Counted from the first letter of the stretch, positions 14,131 through 26,291 are shown. The stretch is 64,000 nucleotides of DNA from Cristatella mucedo (GCA_009760855.2 WPIO01000009.1:1271001-1335000), one strand, 5' to 3'. A program made the numbers and translations. The notes: a model not told the origin generated them from the letters alone.

Positions 14131-14967
14131 TATATGTGGTCGTTCAATGAGAGGTCACTTTGGATCGATAATCCTTACGGACACGGCGCATTGAGAACAG
14201 GACAGCCTAAAAACAAAGACCGAAAGTAGATTCTGCTATAATAACATTAGATAGGTATTTTTGCTTTCTCTTAAGTCTTCTTTGATTCAAATTTTCTCAA
14301 AAAAATATAAACGACACAACCTTGAGGTACTTCAATGTCTACAATGATGGATGAATGCTATACATACTTTATCAAACACCTGATTGGGGTGTCCTCCATT
14401 CGTAATCTGTGAAAGGCTGTGTGCTTTAATATTCTTTTCATGATCGTGAAGCTTCTGCGCTTTAGAGAAAAGTTTACGGGTAAAATTTTAGGGGATATGG
14501 AAGGTTCTGAAAATAAGGTGTTGAGGATCACAACATCAGCTGGGATATTAATTGCTCGCCCGTAAAGCTACTCCAATTCAGAGAATGGCTATTATTTCAT
14601 AATATAAGTTAATCCTCTCGCCTCACTGGATTGCCCTTATCGGAAGCACCAGAAACTGATTTAAATCATCACCTGACTGCGAATCAGTTCGTATATTTGC
14701 CGCAACGATCATGTCAACCAACTTATAAAATGCTCTTAGCGGCACGTAAGGAAAACATCGAGTTTTTATCTATAGAGAAATATATTACCAACCTAATCTA
14801 CAACATATTCAATCTGAATTGGCATTCCAAATATAAAATAACTTACAATGTGTCTAAAATCGGGATATTAACAATGGTAAATGAAAAAGTCTTTGAATGC
14901 GAATACTGAAGTTTTAAATACAAATACAAGAGCAAGTGCTTCTAAGTGTGTGCGTGTGTGTGTGTGT

Positions 14968-15023
<56 letters not shown>

Positions 15024-17549
15024 ATTCATGCGTGTGCGAATCTTTATATCTTCATATGGGATTGCTCCTGTAAATATCTTTGAGTTTCTGTTTGCATGTT
15101 TATTTATATCTCAGAATGTCACTCCACGAAGGAACACATACTAAGTTTGAACTATGCTAACGAATCTTATAGAGTGCAAGCTAATTCAAAGAGAATTTTA
15201 GTTCTTACAAGGTAACACAAAACTGCATGTAAGGCAACACGAGAAATAAAGGATTAGTGCTGTTCTAGGTCTGTCTTAGAGGAATTGAAAAGCGTAAAAT
15301 TGGCAGTTCTGGATGGCTATAAATAATGACTTGCATTTGGCAGTGCGACAGTATGTGTCTTTAACAATTGTGGTGGGAAGTTTCATGATCACAAAACCTT
15401 CAAATTGAAAACATCCGTCTCCAGAAGTCTTCAAGGAAGAAAAGCTGAAGAATTAATTGATTTTGCATGCAATAGCAACCGGGAAACTGAGATGCGTGCA
15501 TTCAGTCAGCACGGGAAGGCTGTCAAGGCTGGCTATTGTAGGTCATAGTGTGAATTGTGCAAGACTTCTGCTGATCAATTTGGATCCCTTGCTGCTCCTG
15601 GTGATAAGATGACGAGTGACTTAATCTTTGTTTGGACAGCATTAAAACCTTAGACCTGCCTTGCAGACTTAGTCCTCATATGCTATATATATATGTAATA
15701 TTTTTTCAAGAAGCCCAACCTTAACTGAATTACAGAAGTCAAGCATGTACCATGCAAATGTAACCATGTAACCATGCAGCTATTAAGATATTTAGCCAGC
15801 CTGCCTTAAAATATATTCTAAAGATTGGGGGAAAGCAAACTAGATGAAAAGCCGAGGAAGAGGACTAAAAGATACTCCTAAACGCACGGCTGATCGGAAA
15901 TCAATTCAATCCTCTGGAGTGTGCATTTTTATTCAATATCGAAAATCATGGCAATCCAGGGGTATAACAAAGAATTTTCCTCGGAACAAGACACGCAGAC
16001 AGATGAATGAATTGTAGCCTTAGCCCATCAAAAGCTAAAGTTATGGAAGTAGCAAGCCATGGTAGTTTTCGTTGAGAATGAAAAGCTGCCCTAAAAAAAA
16101 ACAATTCAACACGTGCTTTACAGCAGTTACTTTTAAATATCATTACGCATTTTCTCATCCTCTTTAATAAAGAGCTTACCTGGGAAACTCACCTTGATCA
16201 CAAAATAATGCACTTAAAAGCGGTCTAGCTGATTTTCCAATAAAATTTATGAAAGGAATAATTTGATTGCGTTCGAGAAACTAACAGTGTTTAGATAAAA
16301 ACTCTCAAACCCCGACAAGCCTCACTAGTTTCATTATAAATGATGCCTTATCAGCAACGTTTATGCAAAGTCTTTTATAATCCAGAGTCGTTAAGAGAAG
16401 TTACAGCAGAAATGACATAGCATAACTTTACATACTCGGTTGACAACTACAGTTAGTACAGTGCTAGCAACTTGCAGTCCGTAGTGTATCCAGAGAAAGC
16501 ACTATTTCCAAGAGCTTAAGAAATTTTAAATTATAATAGCTTTTAACCTCTATACCAAGAGACCAACGTAGTGGAAAAGTGTGAAATGATACCAAAACAA
16601 AAGACACTTATTCAGCCTACAACGCCTATCTTTTGCTGTTGTTAATTGCAGAACATACTTTGAAGTTTCATGCATGAAATTAAAACCCGTTTGAAGTCCC
16701 AAGATTCATTCGCTTGTAGGTTTTATTAAAAAAAAAACATTTAAAAAAATGGTTTACTCATTTTCATATTTCAAAAAACCTCTTTTAGCAGCCACTTGTG
16801 ATGTTCCTTACTTTTTTTTATCACATTTAAATCAACAGCTAATTTTCGTAATAGGCGACACTTTCTTAGATGTCCATAGTAATAAATTCTTAATCGATAC
16901 ATGTTTACTTGATAAAGGTAATGTGTGCAGAATACATGTGTATAAAGCAGATTTAAAAACTCTTTCAAAATCCACCAACGTTTTTTTAATGAATGTAATT
17001 GCGTCGTGCAATTTTTTAAGGGTTGTAATGTGCTGGCCAGAGATCCAGTAGAATGTCAATTTGGACAAGAGTCTTTTAAAACTGTCCTGCCCTCGGACTG
17101 TATTTGATGATCCGCATTTTTGAAGCAAAACATTACACTCATGCTGAAGAGAAGAATTCGCACTTTCTTCATCATTTCACGATTTGTTGACGAAAAATTC
17201 AGCAGCATTGACTCGTATAGACTACAGGCTATATTTCTTGGCAAACGAAGCATCGTATTTGAACCTAGGAGCAGATGGCTTTTTGAGTTGTGCACGTGGT
17301 TCGTAACACCCTTGCTCAGTTACTCATGCACGAAACTTCAAAGTTCCCATTATATTGGTATTAGCTTCCTTTTTCAAAGCCGAGACCTTGGTGAAAATGA
17401 ATCCTAAAATTGCCTCAGTATGTATCAACGTTACTTCTTCTAGGCTCAGATTGTCAACAGCAAGTTTTATAGGTTTTTGGCAGTCAGACGAGTTTTGAGA
17501 TCACAAAATCCGAATGTCTCGACTGTTTCTAGTTCTCCGAGTTTGGTTA
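14131..17549. other. No recognisable genes apart from a microsatellite
   Basis: Mostly unique-looking AT-rich sequence holding the (TG)n at 14946-15022. Overlapping open frames of 65-100 codons occur on both strands between 16749 and 17407. They show no conserved motif and are not in one consistent frame, so no gene is called. Confidence 0.4.
14946..15022 (+). repeat. (TG)n microsatellite
   Basis: About 77 bases of TG dinucleotide with two single-base interruptions (GC and TA). The Cys/Val repeat frame over it is an artefact. Confidence 0.95.
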
Positions 17550-17773
17550 TTGTCTCATGTATTGCGTGCCGACACTGTGCATGCTGCCACTAATCGTATT
17601 TGCATGCTGACCCTGTGCATGTCACTCCTAACCATTTTGTTCATTTTATTTGTTTATCAAGAATGATATTACTCACCATCAATTGCATTTCCCTTTGCAG
17701 AAAATGTAAAACACCTAGAGAGAGATCGAGTTCTCTTAGGGCGCTTTATCAAGTGCATTATTATTATTATTAT
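17550..17773 (+). mobile_element. LINE family A, 3' UTR fragment
   Basis: Contains only the 3' UTR block (GACACTGTGCATGCTGCCAC...GCATGCTGACCCTGTGCATG), the hairpin GTAAAACACC...GGGCGCTTTA and the tail ATTATTATTATTAT. No coding sequence remains. Confidence 0.85.
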
Positions 17774-17964
17774 GTACAGCGACTTCTATCTTTAATTGCA
17801 GCTGTAATATTATTGGAATGAAGCTAGAGTGTATTTTTAGGTCAATATACAGTTCTATATTGAGTCTGAACTCAGCTTTTCCTTTCGATTGGAAGACATT
17901 ACTTTGAGCTGTGGATTTTTTTATGAACTTGACACGACGGCATGATTTCATGAGCAGATCGTCT

Positions 17965-18350
17965 TAATAAAGGTGTCCTTCCCATGTTTCATCCGTGATT
18001 ACTTCCAAGTTTTTATCTGCTTCAAAATTACCACTTTATCAATATCGTCACTATTCAGTTTGAAATCGTCTATCTCAGTACTCCTCTTGCACAATTTGCC
18101 ATATACCCCACGGTGCAATCCAGGGTTTCATTTGATCTTTCCGGTCACATCAATGTGGCTAATGCCTTTTTTATTCACTGCTGAAGCGTCGTGAGTTGAT
18201 CCCACCGAATCCCCCGTTGTTGATTTAAAGCACTTAAAACGGTTTCACTGATTAAAACATCTCGATAGCAGTGCCCGAGCTATACATGTAGACAAGACCT
18301 GTCCTGATTATTGCTTCTTCCCAGCTACCATGAATGCTGACTCAGAAGAA
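17965..18350 (-). other. Decayed coding-like stretch, unidentified
   Basis: One minus-strand frame reads through about 385 bases with only four stops and protein-like composition. Legible pieces are EDDDSSESAFMVAGKK, then CFKSTTGDSVGSTHDASAVN, and RSTEIDDFKLNSDDID. Acidic and serine-rich runs in AT-rich DNA are unusual for random sequence. It may be a fossil exon or the relic of an unknown transposon gene. I do not recognise the family and the evidence is weak. Confidence 0.22.
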
Positions 18351-19411
18351 TCATCGTCCTCTCACGGTTGTGTATTTAGCCACAGACGTGCTATGCAAAC
18401 ATTCATATCCTATCTCGAGTGATTTCTTGGTGTTGGCATTAGTTCTGTTTCTTTTTTATTTGCAATTATTAAACACTAGCTACATCGCACATATTTCATT
18501 CGCTGATTGTTTGAATCCGTTCCTTGAGATAGATTGTCGTATATACTAGTTTTTAGGGATAGGTTTAATAAACATTACACCAGTAGCCAGATCGGTTACA
18601 ATCTCCTCCATATTGTTTTGCTCAATGAATTCAATGATTTTGTATTCCTTTATTGCTCACGGGCTTTAACTTTGATGTACACCCTCCAACAGGTTCATCC
18701 AAATAAATTCGATTTACTTCCAGACGATTCTTCAACGTTGTCCTGGATTTTTTAGAACAGTAGACGGTTTTATAGCAGTTCCACTTTGACCTTCTAGCTA
18801 CTACCTAACTGTATTATTTTGTTTTGCTAGTTGATCCCAAACGAAAGAAATTGCTTAAAATAAAACCGATATTTGCTAAACTCTTACAATTTTTAATAAA
18901 AATTTTTACTTCAAGTTGGCATAATCGCACTTCAACTTTTTTTGTTTGCCAATTTGATTAAATAATCATTTTAAATTACTAACACACAGAAAGGAAATTT
19001 GAAAAATTGTTTTCTTTTACGTATTTCCTATCCGTAATAAAAGTAAGAGCTTTAGTTGTAGTATGTAGTACCATTTTGTTAAAAAATCCCTATAGAACTA
19101 TTAATAGAGAACAACTATTCAGTATATTTTCTTTTCTTTTAATGTTCGTCTCAGTCTAACTTTAAGCGAATTAGATGGTAGAAAATAGAACTACAGCTGT
19201 AAGTAATACGATTTTGCAAGAGTCAATCACTCGTTGCTTTTCAGCCATTTTTGTCATTGCATTCTAATAAACTTCACGGCTCATACCTAGCTAAACTTAT
19301 TCTGGAGGCTATTGCTTTTCCAAGCTCTTTCGTGAGATTAGAACAATTGAGACACGATTCAATACCCCCAAGTTTCTGATAACCGGCTTCTCGAAGATTG
19401 CCAGCTCGAAG
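18351..19411. other. No recognisable gene
   Basis: AT-rich spacer up to the 3' end of a LINE B copy. Two short open frames (71 and 73 codons) show no motif I recognise. Confidence 0.4.
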
Positions 19412-19852
19412 TATTTATTTCCGTCTGTAGCTCCACTAAGTCATAAAGACCCGGTGGGTGTTACGCATGAGAGCTTTGTATAGCGAACTCACAGCCCAAG
19501 TGGTTTTCGGTGCGCATTTGGTGGCCAACAGACTTCTCTGCACGCAACAAAGAGAAAGTGGGAAGCATAACCGAGTCAGAAGAGCTTTGGGGTAGTGAGT
19601 ATCATGGAGGTAGCAGCTCAGGACCGCTGAAAAGGATGAGCCATAGTCGGCAGTAGGAGAGTAGTTGTCGTTTCACAGGAATTGTGGAAGCGAGTTCCAC
19701 AGTCTAGGACCTGCAGAGCTAAAGCTTCTGTCGCCAACGGTCAATAAGCGGAGGAATGGAACAGCTAATTTATTGTCCACACAAGACCTGAGAGCCCGAA
19801 CAGGATGAAACTGGTGCAGCAGTTCAGCTAGGTACGAAGGAGCCAAACCGTG

Positions 19853-20950
19853 TCAGATCTTGTTGGTCAGCATAATAACTTTGCTCTGGATCCGTTGCTC
19901 AACCGGCATCCATCCTAGCTCTTTTAGCAAAGGAGATACATGCTTAAACCACTGGGACTTGAAGACTAGCCTTGCAGCCATATTCATAGTCTGCTGCAAT
20001 AGTCTACTAGCTTTCTTTGGCAGCCCAGCTAATAAGGAGTTGCAATAATCAAGCCGAGACAGAACTAAGGATGTACTTAAATTTTTTATAAGCAACTGTG
20101 GGAGACAGCTCCTAATCTTGGATAGGGATTGGACGTGATGGTTAGCTGCAGAAGCAGTCTTCTGAATGAAGCTTTTAAAATTGATGCAGTCATCGAAAAC
20201 GACACATAAATTCCGCGCACGTGGTGATGGTCGCATACTAGCATCACCTATTAGAAGAGCAAGGCCTTTTAATGCAGCCATTGGTTTAGGGTGTCCTATG
20301 AGCAGCAGTTCGGTTTTATCATAATTTAATTTCATGACGTGTTCTGACATCCAGGATCGAATATCGGCAATGCAAGCATTCAGTTTCTCAGTTGCCACAT
20401 CAGATTCCGAAGGTTTGAATGACAAAAACAACTGAGTATCTTCAGTATAGAAGTGATATCCTATTCCATGGGCCTTAATCACTTTTTCCAGAGTTTGTGT
20501 ATAAATGGAGAACAGCAAAGGGCCGAGTACGGACCCTTGAGGGACTCCACAGGTGACACTTCGCATTTGTGAGACCTGACCCCCACACGACACGGATTGA
20601 ACTCGTTCAGACAAGTACGATTTAAAACACGCCAGTGCTTCGTCTGCCAGACCGATCGTTGTCCTCAATCGTTCAAGCAGAACCTCGTGATTAATAGTGT
20701 CGAAGGCAGCAGACAAATCTAGCAGAGCTAGGGCAGTGACATTCCCGTGGTCGTTGCCACGTAGAATGTCATTCTTAACACGGAGGAGAGCAGTTTTAGT
20801 GGAGTGCTGCTTCATGAACCCTGATTGAAATGTTTCCGACATTTCATTATTTTCAATATGTTCAACCAGCTGGTTAGCAACACTTTTTCCAAGACTCTTT
20901 GATAAGAAAGTAAGAATGGAAACTGGGCGATAGTTTGCAAGGACCTCTGT
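19853..20950 (-). pseudogene. LINE B reverse transcriptase domain, catalytic motif altered
   Basis: Reads from ANYRPVSILTFLSKSLGKSV (no start codon needed upstream, since it is part of a longer ORF2) through LLDLSAAFDTINH (motif A, aspartates present), GVPQGSVLGPLLF (motif B) and the motif C box to the HVSPLLKELGWMPVEQRIQS block, ending at a premature stop. The YADD box reads YTED here, so the first of the paired catalytic aspartates is glutamate. With the frameshift near 20945 and the early stop, the copy should be inactive. Downstream the natural C-terminus (LAPSYLAELLHQF...) continues in another frame to about 19480. Confidence 0.9.
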
Positions 20951-21414
20951 GTCTCATCCAGGCTTTTTACGAATGGGTCTAACGATTGCCGATTTGAACG
21001 ACTTAGGGACGACCCCTTTTCCCAAAGAAGCATTAAAAATCTTGGTTATGGCAGGGTTAAGTTGGTCTGCTGGTGATGACCACCGAGATGAGGGCATAGG
21101 GTTTTCAGGAGACGAGCGCTTTTTCCTAGACTTTATGAAGGTAGCCACATCGCATGCAGAAACCTCGGAAAACCTTTTAAGGAAGGTCACAGGTTTAGGA
21201 ACCACGATTGCTTTAGTCGGATGGGTCTTAATGGAGGCACGAATGTGCACAATTGTTTTAGTAAAGAAGGCTGAAAACCTTTCGGCTGAGCCCTAAGTAT
21301 CTGGGAGTCGGACTTTACAGCACTGGCCAGTAAATAGTTTACTGTCTTATAAATCCATTTAGTGTCTGGCTGGCAGGAATTCAGCTTTCTAATGAAAAAA
21401 GAAGCCCTGGCTTT

Positions 21415-22043
21415 TCAAAGCTTTCGGGTGTAAACTTGAAGGAAGTCTTTGAAATTGACTAGATCTGCATCAGACCCCGATTTCTTGAAACGACGTTTAG
21501 GCCTGCGCTTAACACGGATGAAATGAACGGAAGCATGCTTGTCATGAGCACTCCTGAGTGTCATGCTCACAGCATCAGTAAGGGTATTGAGGTTGCCGGT
21601 CAAGTTTGAATGCAGATCAAGAAGATCTGCATCAAAAACAGATTTCAAAAACTTGCCCATGTGAATGCTTTGTAAGTTACGTCGTTTGACAAGTTCGACA
21701 TTACCCCGTACGTACAAGGAAGCAGAAACAGTAAACGAGACCGAACAATGATCTGAGAGGGTCAGTGGGCACACCACAAGGTCCGTGGGGAGGACATCCT
21801 TAGTGATCACGAGATCTAGAATGTGGCCACCGACGTGGGTGCTATCATTAACGTGTTGGGCCAAACCAAAATTCTCCAGACAGTCAAGAAATGAGAGGAC
21901 CTGGCTGTTTCTAGGATTGTCAACGTGAATATTGCAGTCTCCTACAATCAGTAAAGGCTTGTCACAATGGTTCAGCCACCTGCTGACATGACTATTGATA
22001 AAATTGGATTGATTCTCAAACGGCCGCAATGCATTTGGTAGGC
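21415..22043 (-). pseudogene. LINE B APE-type endonuclease, C-terminal half
   Basis: The open segment encodes the second half of an apurinic-type endonuclease that would nick target DNA for target-primed reverse transcription. Visible landmarks are LLIVGDCNIHVDN (the GD-N block), then HVGGHILDLVIT, and LSDHCSVSFTV carrying the conserved SDH. A basic linker follows (RVKRRPKRRFKKSG). The N-terminal catalytic blocks (the LTETW-type motif) lie beyond the 5' truncation. The frame is open without an ATG because it is a fragment of a longer ORF2. Confidence 0.88.
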
Positions 22044-22045
22044 TT

Positions 22046-22486
22046 TGCAGCTTTTAGATTAGTATTTCCTGTAAATTTTACGAAGCAGCTATCTGGGGAA
22101 GAAAGTCATGAATAAATGGTGTCGAAGAATTTAGTGATACAAGTTAATGGCTTTTAAGCAGCAGCTATTTCTAACAGTGCTAACCAAACAAGGCAGGTTC
22201 TAAAATATACTTTGATTGCTACACTGTTAACTTATTGGTTATAATTGCAATACATACAGGAAACGAGCTATCGATAATGCCGCTAGCTTCTCATAACTCA
22301 CAACTTCTAGTGGCCATGCGCTTCGCGAGTCATGCCTAACTTAAATGAGCCCCAAAAGAGGCTTAAATAAGGAGCAGGCTTAAATGACATGCACGTTCAA
22401 ACTGACACCACTGAAACGGTACGATAAAGGGATCAGATGACCAAGTGAGATTCTCTTCATATAACTTAGGTTGGCTTTAATATATG
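22046..22486. other. No recognisable gene
   Basis: Short unique-looking spacer between LINE B and LINE A; nothing recognised. Confidence 0.4.
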
Positions 22487-22880
22487 ATTCATAATAATTA
22501 AAGTAATGCATTTGATATAGCTCACTCGGAGAACTCAGTATCTTTCTATGAACTTTATATATTTACTGCAAAGGAAACACGATCAGATGGTTAGTAGTAC
22601 GGTGCTCGATAAACAACAATAATACAATGTTTAGATGAGATATGTGCAGGGTCGGGTGCAAGTTTGGTTATTGGCAACGTGCACAATGTAAGCACTCATG
22701 TGCACATGAAGGACCAATCGCAAGCACCGACTACATGCTGTGATGAAAACAGGCAATTTTAGTTTATTTTTAAATGTTTGCAAGTCACGAAATGTCGTGA
22801 CGCAAGTCGGAAGTGAGTTTCAGTCTTTAGGAGAATACATACTAACGGCACATTCTCCAAAATATTTGAGATTTTGCGCT
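22487..22880 (-). mobile_element. LINE family A, 3' fragment (minus)
   Basis: On the minus strand it contains the C-terminal ORF2 remnant, the 3' UTR and a diverged hairpin, ending in the AATAATTAAAG tail. It abuts a plus-strand LINE A at 22885, so the two copies point away from each other with their internal ends almost touching. Confidence 0.8.
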
Positions 22881-22884
22881 ATTT

Positions 22885-24262
22885 ATTTGTTACCCATCTC
22901 ATCAACCGCTCCCAGATTAGCTCCTTACCTGATGATTCGTATGATGATCTAGCCGATCGCTTCTCTCGACTCTTTGTCCAGAAGATAGACAAGATCAGAG
23001 AGTATATCCGTGCGATGAGAACACCCCCCACTAGAATGCTGTTCCCCGATTCCAGCCTGCACCACAACGTCTTTATTTAAGCAGGTCACTAATGATCGCG
23101 TCCTGAAGTTTGTATGCAAATCCAAGAAGACAACCAGTCCTGTGGACTCTATTCCCATTGTCCTACTCCTACGTTGCATTGATCTTCTGCTGCCACACAT
23201 AACTAGCATAACTAAATGTAATTAGCCTCGGGTCATGTCCCAGCACCTTTCAAGAAAGTTGCAGTCGGGCCATTGTCAAGAAAGCTACACTAGACCTAGA
23301 GAACGTCAGCAACTACCGCTCAGTCTCCCTTCTACCAATCCTATCAAAGAGGCTTGAACGGGTCGTTGCCGACCAGCTGAATTCACAAATTGAAATTTCA
23401 CACTTTGCTAGTAAGTTACAGTGTGGCTTTAGAGCTCATGCTCCAAAGCGACCTCTCGTTAGACGACCATATTAGCTCCACAGTCAAATCTGCCAATCTT
23501 CAGCTTCATAACATTACTAAAATTCGGGCTTTTTTAGATAAGGATACCACGACCAAGTTGGTCCATGCACTCGTGACTTCCCGTCCCGACTTCTGCAACT
23601 CACTGCTTACTTGCCTACCAGCATGTGCGAACAGGCGATTGCAGCTGGTGCAAACTTCCTCGGCTAGGCTTGTCTGTCGTGAGCTTCGCAGTTGCCACGT
23701 TACTCCACTTCTCGCCTACCTACACTGGCTACCAGTCATGCAACGGATTTATTTCAAGGTTTCGTCGCTCACTTTTAGGTCACTTCATTCTTTAGCGGCA
23801 GCCTATCTCTCAGATCTGTTTTCCAAGCATCGTTCCACCAGCTTTTTGGAATGCAACCGTTTATCAATGCCTCGTACAAACCTAAAATCCTCTGGAGACC
23901 TTGCATTTAGTTTGCATGCTCCCAAAGCCTGGAACTCCCTCGCGACCTGCGTCAGAACATTCCCTGACCTGACCACATTTAAAAAGAATTTAAAACCATA
24001 CCTATGGAGGACAGCATTCAGTGGGTCTCTGTCATTCGTCCTTGATGTGGTTATGCGTGCCGACACTGTGCATGCTGCCACTAACCACATTTGCATGCTG
24101 ACCCTGTGCATGTCACCTCTAACCATGTCATTCAGTTGCTTATCAAGCACGATATTACTCATTCAATCGCGTTTTCCTTTGCAGCAAAAGTAAAGTGCCT
24201 AACAAGAGATTGAGTTCTCTGAGGGTGCTTTACCAAGTGTATTATTAATATTTTTATTAATA
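22885..24262 (+). mobile_element. LINE family A with internal deletion of the RT core
   Basis: Starts in the linker (NRSQISSLPDDSYDDLAD block), passes the RT N-terminal block (ENVSNYR, QCGFRAHA) and then, near 23440, jumps directly to LQSDLSLDDHISS. Compared with copies at 42935 and 48650, roughly 620 bases containing motifs A, B and the YADD box are absent. The 3' half is fairly open (23390-24193, 267 codons) and ends with the hairpin and an ATTATTAATATT tail. This is a pseudogene-type derivative that cannot encode RT. Confidence 0.88.
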
Positions 24263-24267
24263 TAAAC

Positions 24268-24436
24268 AGCTGGACTCAGAAAAGCTGTGGAAATGATTCT
24301 TAGCCTGGTGGGAGACTAGATTTGATTTGCAGGCTGGAGCCAAGTAATGAAGGAACTTAAAAGTGAGTGACTCTTTTTAAAGGTGATGCGTTGCTTGACT
24401 GAGAGCCAGTGCAAACTTTGAAGAAAGGAGAGCTTT
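24268..24436 (-). mobile_element. LINE family A, internal coding fragment (minus)
   Basis: On the minus strand it matches the ORF2 C-terminal region (LQSLHWLSVKQRITFKK and the ITWLQP block). It lies immediately after the plus-strand copy, making an inverted arrangement. No 3' tail of its own is visible. Confidence 0.7.
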
Positions 24437-25295
24437 GAATCAGCCGCTGTTCGCACTGTAACATTGAACTCACAACACTCTAAACTAATTACTCTCTTAA
24501 GCAACTTTAAGGTGTAACCGGGGCCACACCCTTTTCTGGCTCAGTCCATGTTTTATGTCAATATGGCCACTACCAGTTACCCTACTGACCACCTATCTAT
24601 AGTACCTCGTTGGCCATGGAGCTTCATAATGACTGATGGCCGGGTTGACCGACGGACTATGACTCAAATCTACCTGCAACCGTGGTACAGAAATAACCTC
24701 AACTGGTGTGCTGGAAGTTTTTTCCATGCCGCCCAAATCTTTCATCGGTGCTGCTACCGACAATTTGAATGACGACAATAATAACACAGTCCCGCTCTGA
24801 TTTCAACTAGATGCTGTTTGAGGGACGCAATGTTGACCATCCTTTACTCATATTTCCTTGATGGAAGTGCCACAGGCGTAATGGAAAGGTTTAAACGGCA
24901 TTACCCGTAATCATGTGGAGGTGGGCAGTGCTAGCCTCAAGCAGTGCTGGTGAATCACATGGCTTAAGGTCTCAAGACTTATGAGGCGAAAGCTGTTCAC
25001 AGTTTAGGGAGAAAAATCTAAGCTAGGCATTCCTGAGCATTATTCGTCCGTTAAAGAAAGAACGACTCATGAATCGCTCGTAGAATTAAAATAGAGAGAC
25101 GTAAGGCAGTGAAATAATTTTATACGTCCGGACAGTATGTAGCCGTAATGTTTCTTGTAACAGATTAAATTGACCCTGTAGAGTGATAAAACTGGATCGT
25201 ATTCAGTAAAAACGTTGATTTTAATCTAAATGCCATTTTTTTGTACAAATCGCACGTATCATCTTTTAATATAATCGATACTTGAGTCTAGTATT
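24437..25295. other. No recognised gene
   Basis: Mixed-composition sequence. A 45-base patch at about 24917-24962 resembles 36898-36943 (CTAGCCTCAAGCAGTGCTGG against CTAGCATCAAACAGTGCTGG). Otherwise nothing recognised. Confidence 0.35.
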
Positions 25296-25494
25296 ACATG
25301 TCTGTTGGCTACCGAATGCATACCGAAAGCCGCTTAGGCTGTGAGTGCGCTATATAAAACTCTCCTGCGTAACACCCACATGGTCTTAATGACTTTGTGG
25401 AGTTACTGACGGAGATACATTGCATTGCATTACATTACATTGCATTGCATTACATTACATTGCATTGCATTACATTACATTACATTACATTACA
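25296..25494 (+). mobile_element. LINE family B, 3' end only
   Basis: Begins in the last ORF2 codons (GYRMHTESRLGCECAI equivalent) and continues through the 3' hairpin (GTAACACCCACATGG...TTTGTGGAGTTAC) and GACGGAGATACAT into a long tail. Only about 120 bases of body are retained, a strong 5' truncation. Confidence 0.88.
25416..25494 (+). repeat. (TTACA)/(TTGCA) pentanucleotide tail array
   Basis: LINE B's tail expanded to about 79 bases. TGCATTGCATTACATTACAT forms a 20-base higher-order unit repeated three times before reverting to plain TTACA units. Confidence 0.93.
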
Positions 25495-26214
25495 CGAATA
25501 AATACTATTGTATATTTTCTAAAAATTTGTTCTAGAGGTATTGTGCTAATATTTATTTCTTAAGTCACATTACTATTAAGAAGAAAGTATGAATAAAGGT
25601 CATTTATTGAGTCTGAAAATTTTATGTGAGACACAGTACTGCCTTGAAGCCATTCACCAGTCAATGGTCGAGAAAATTACGGTAGTTTAATAAAGCCGCC
25701 GAAAAACAGAACTTGGCCCGTATCCAAATACGGACTAAGGACAAGCAAGCAAAGGGTCCAATACATAGTAGTCTTACATGATTACCATTGGCCGAGCAAG
25801 CCATCATGCATACTAATCTCAATACTACTGGCTTCTTTTCCTGATCACACTCTGATCAGCCCTCATCAGCCGTAGCTGGTGTGGCCTTGGCAGGAGTCTA
25901 TTGGCCTAGGTGCTGCCAATCAGCTTTGGCCTACAGCTCCGAAAATAGCCGGTGTACTGAATCAGTCAGTGATGCACTGCAGGCCAAGGTTAAATCGCCC
26001 GGTAGAATGGCTGTGAAGCGGATTCAGCCAACAGGTTACACTGGCAGTCTGCCTGCACAAGACAAAGACTAGGTCAACAATCTTGGTATTAAGCACTGCC
26101 CTCCAAGTTGCTGTTTCATAAATTAGGCCGAAGTGAACCTCAGTTGAGCAAACAGGATGATCGGTGGCAAGGGAGCCTATTTATATATGAAATGCTCAGC
26201 GGAAATATTTTAAT
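25495..26214. other. No recognised gene
   Basis: Unique-looking sequence with one 63-codon plus-strand open frame (25881-26072) that has no recognised motif. The last part runs into the region that aligns loosely with the 3' flank of the peptide gene at 38 kb. Confidence 0.35.
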
Positions 26215-26291
26215 TCTTAGGCAGGCATCAACCGGACACTTCTTTGGCAAGGTAATCATTTTTAGTAGAGAAAAACATATTAACCCTGTTT

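Larger units (their letters stand above)
19412..22045 (-). mobile_element. LINE family B, longest copy (endonuclease to 3' end)
   Basis: Second CR1/L2-group family, on the minus strand. Its order is the C-terminal half of an APE endonuclease (22043-21415), a linker, RT (20950-19853), the C-terminal SSAGPRLWNSLPQF block, and the 3' terminal hairpin (GTAACACCCAC...). 5' truncation removed the first half of the endonuclease. Frameshifts and stops break ORF2 into at least four pieces, and the (TTACA)n tail is almost gone (TATTTATTT on the plus strand beside GCC-rich hairpin remnants). Other copies lie at 25296, 27599, 31112, 41987 and 45411. Confidence 0.92.

Noticed and set aside
16749-17407. 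Cluster of 65-100 codon frames on both strands
   Set aside because: The frames conflict, are low-complexity and hydrophobic in AT-rich DNA, and show no domain order.
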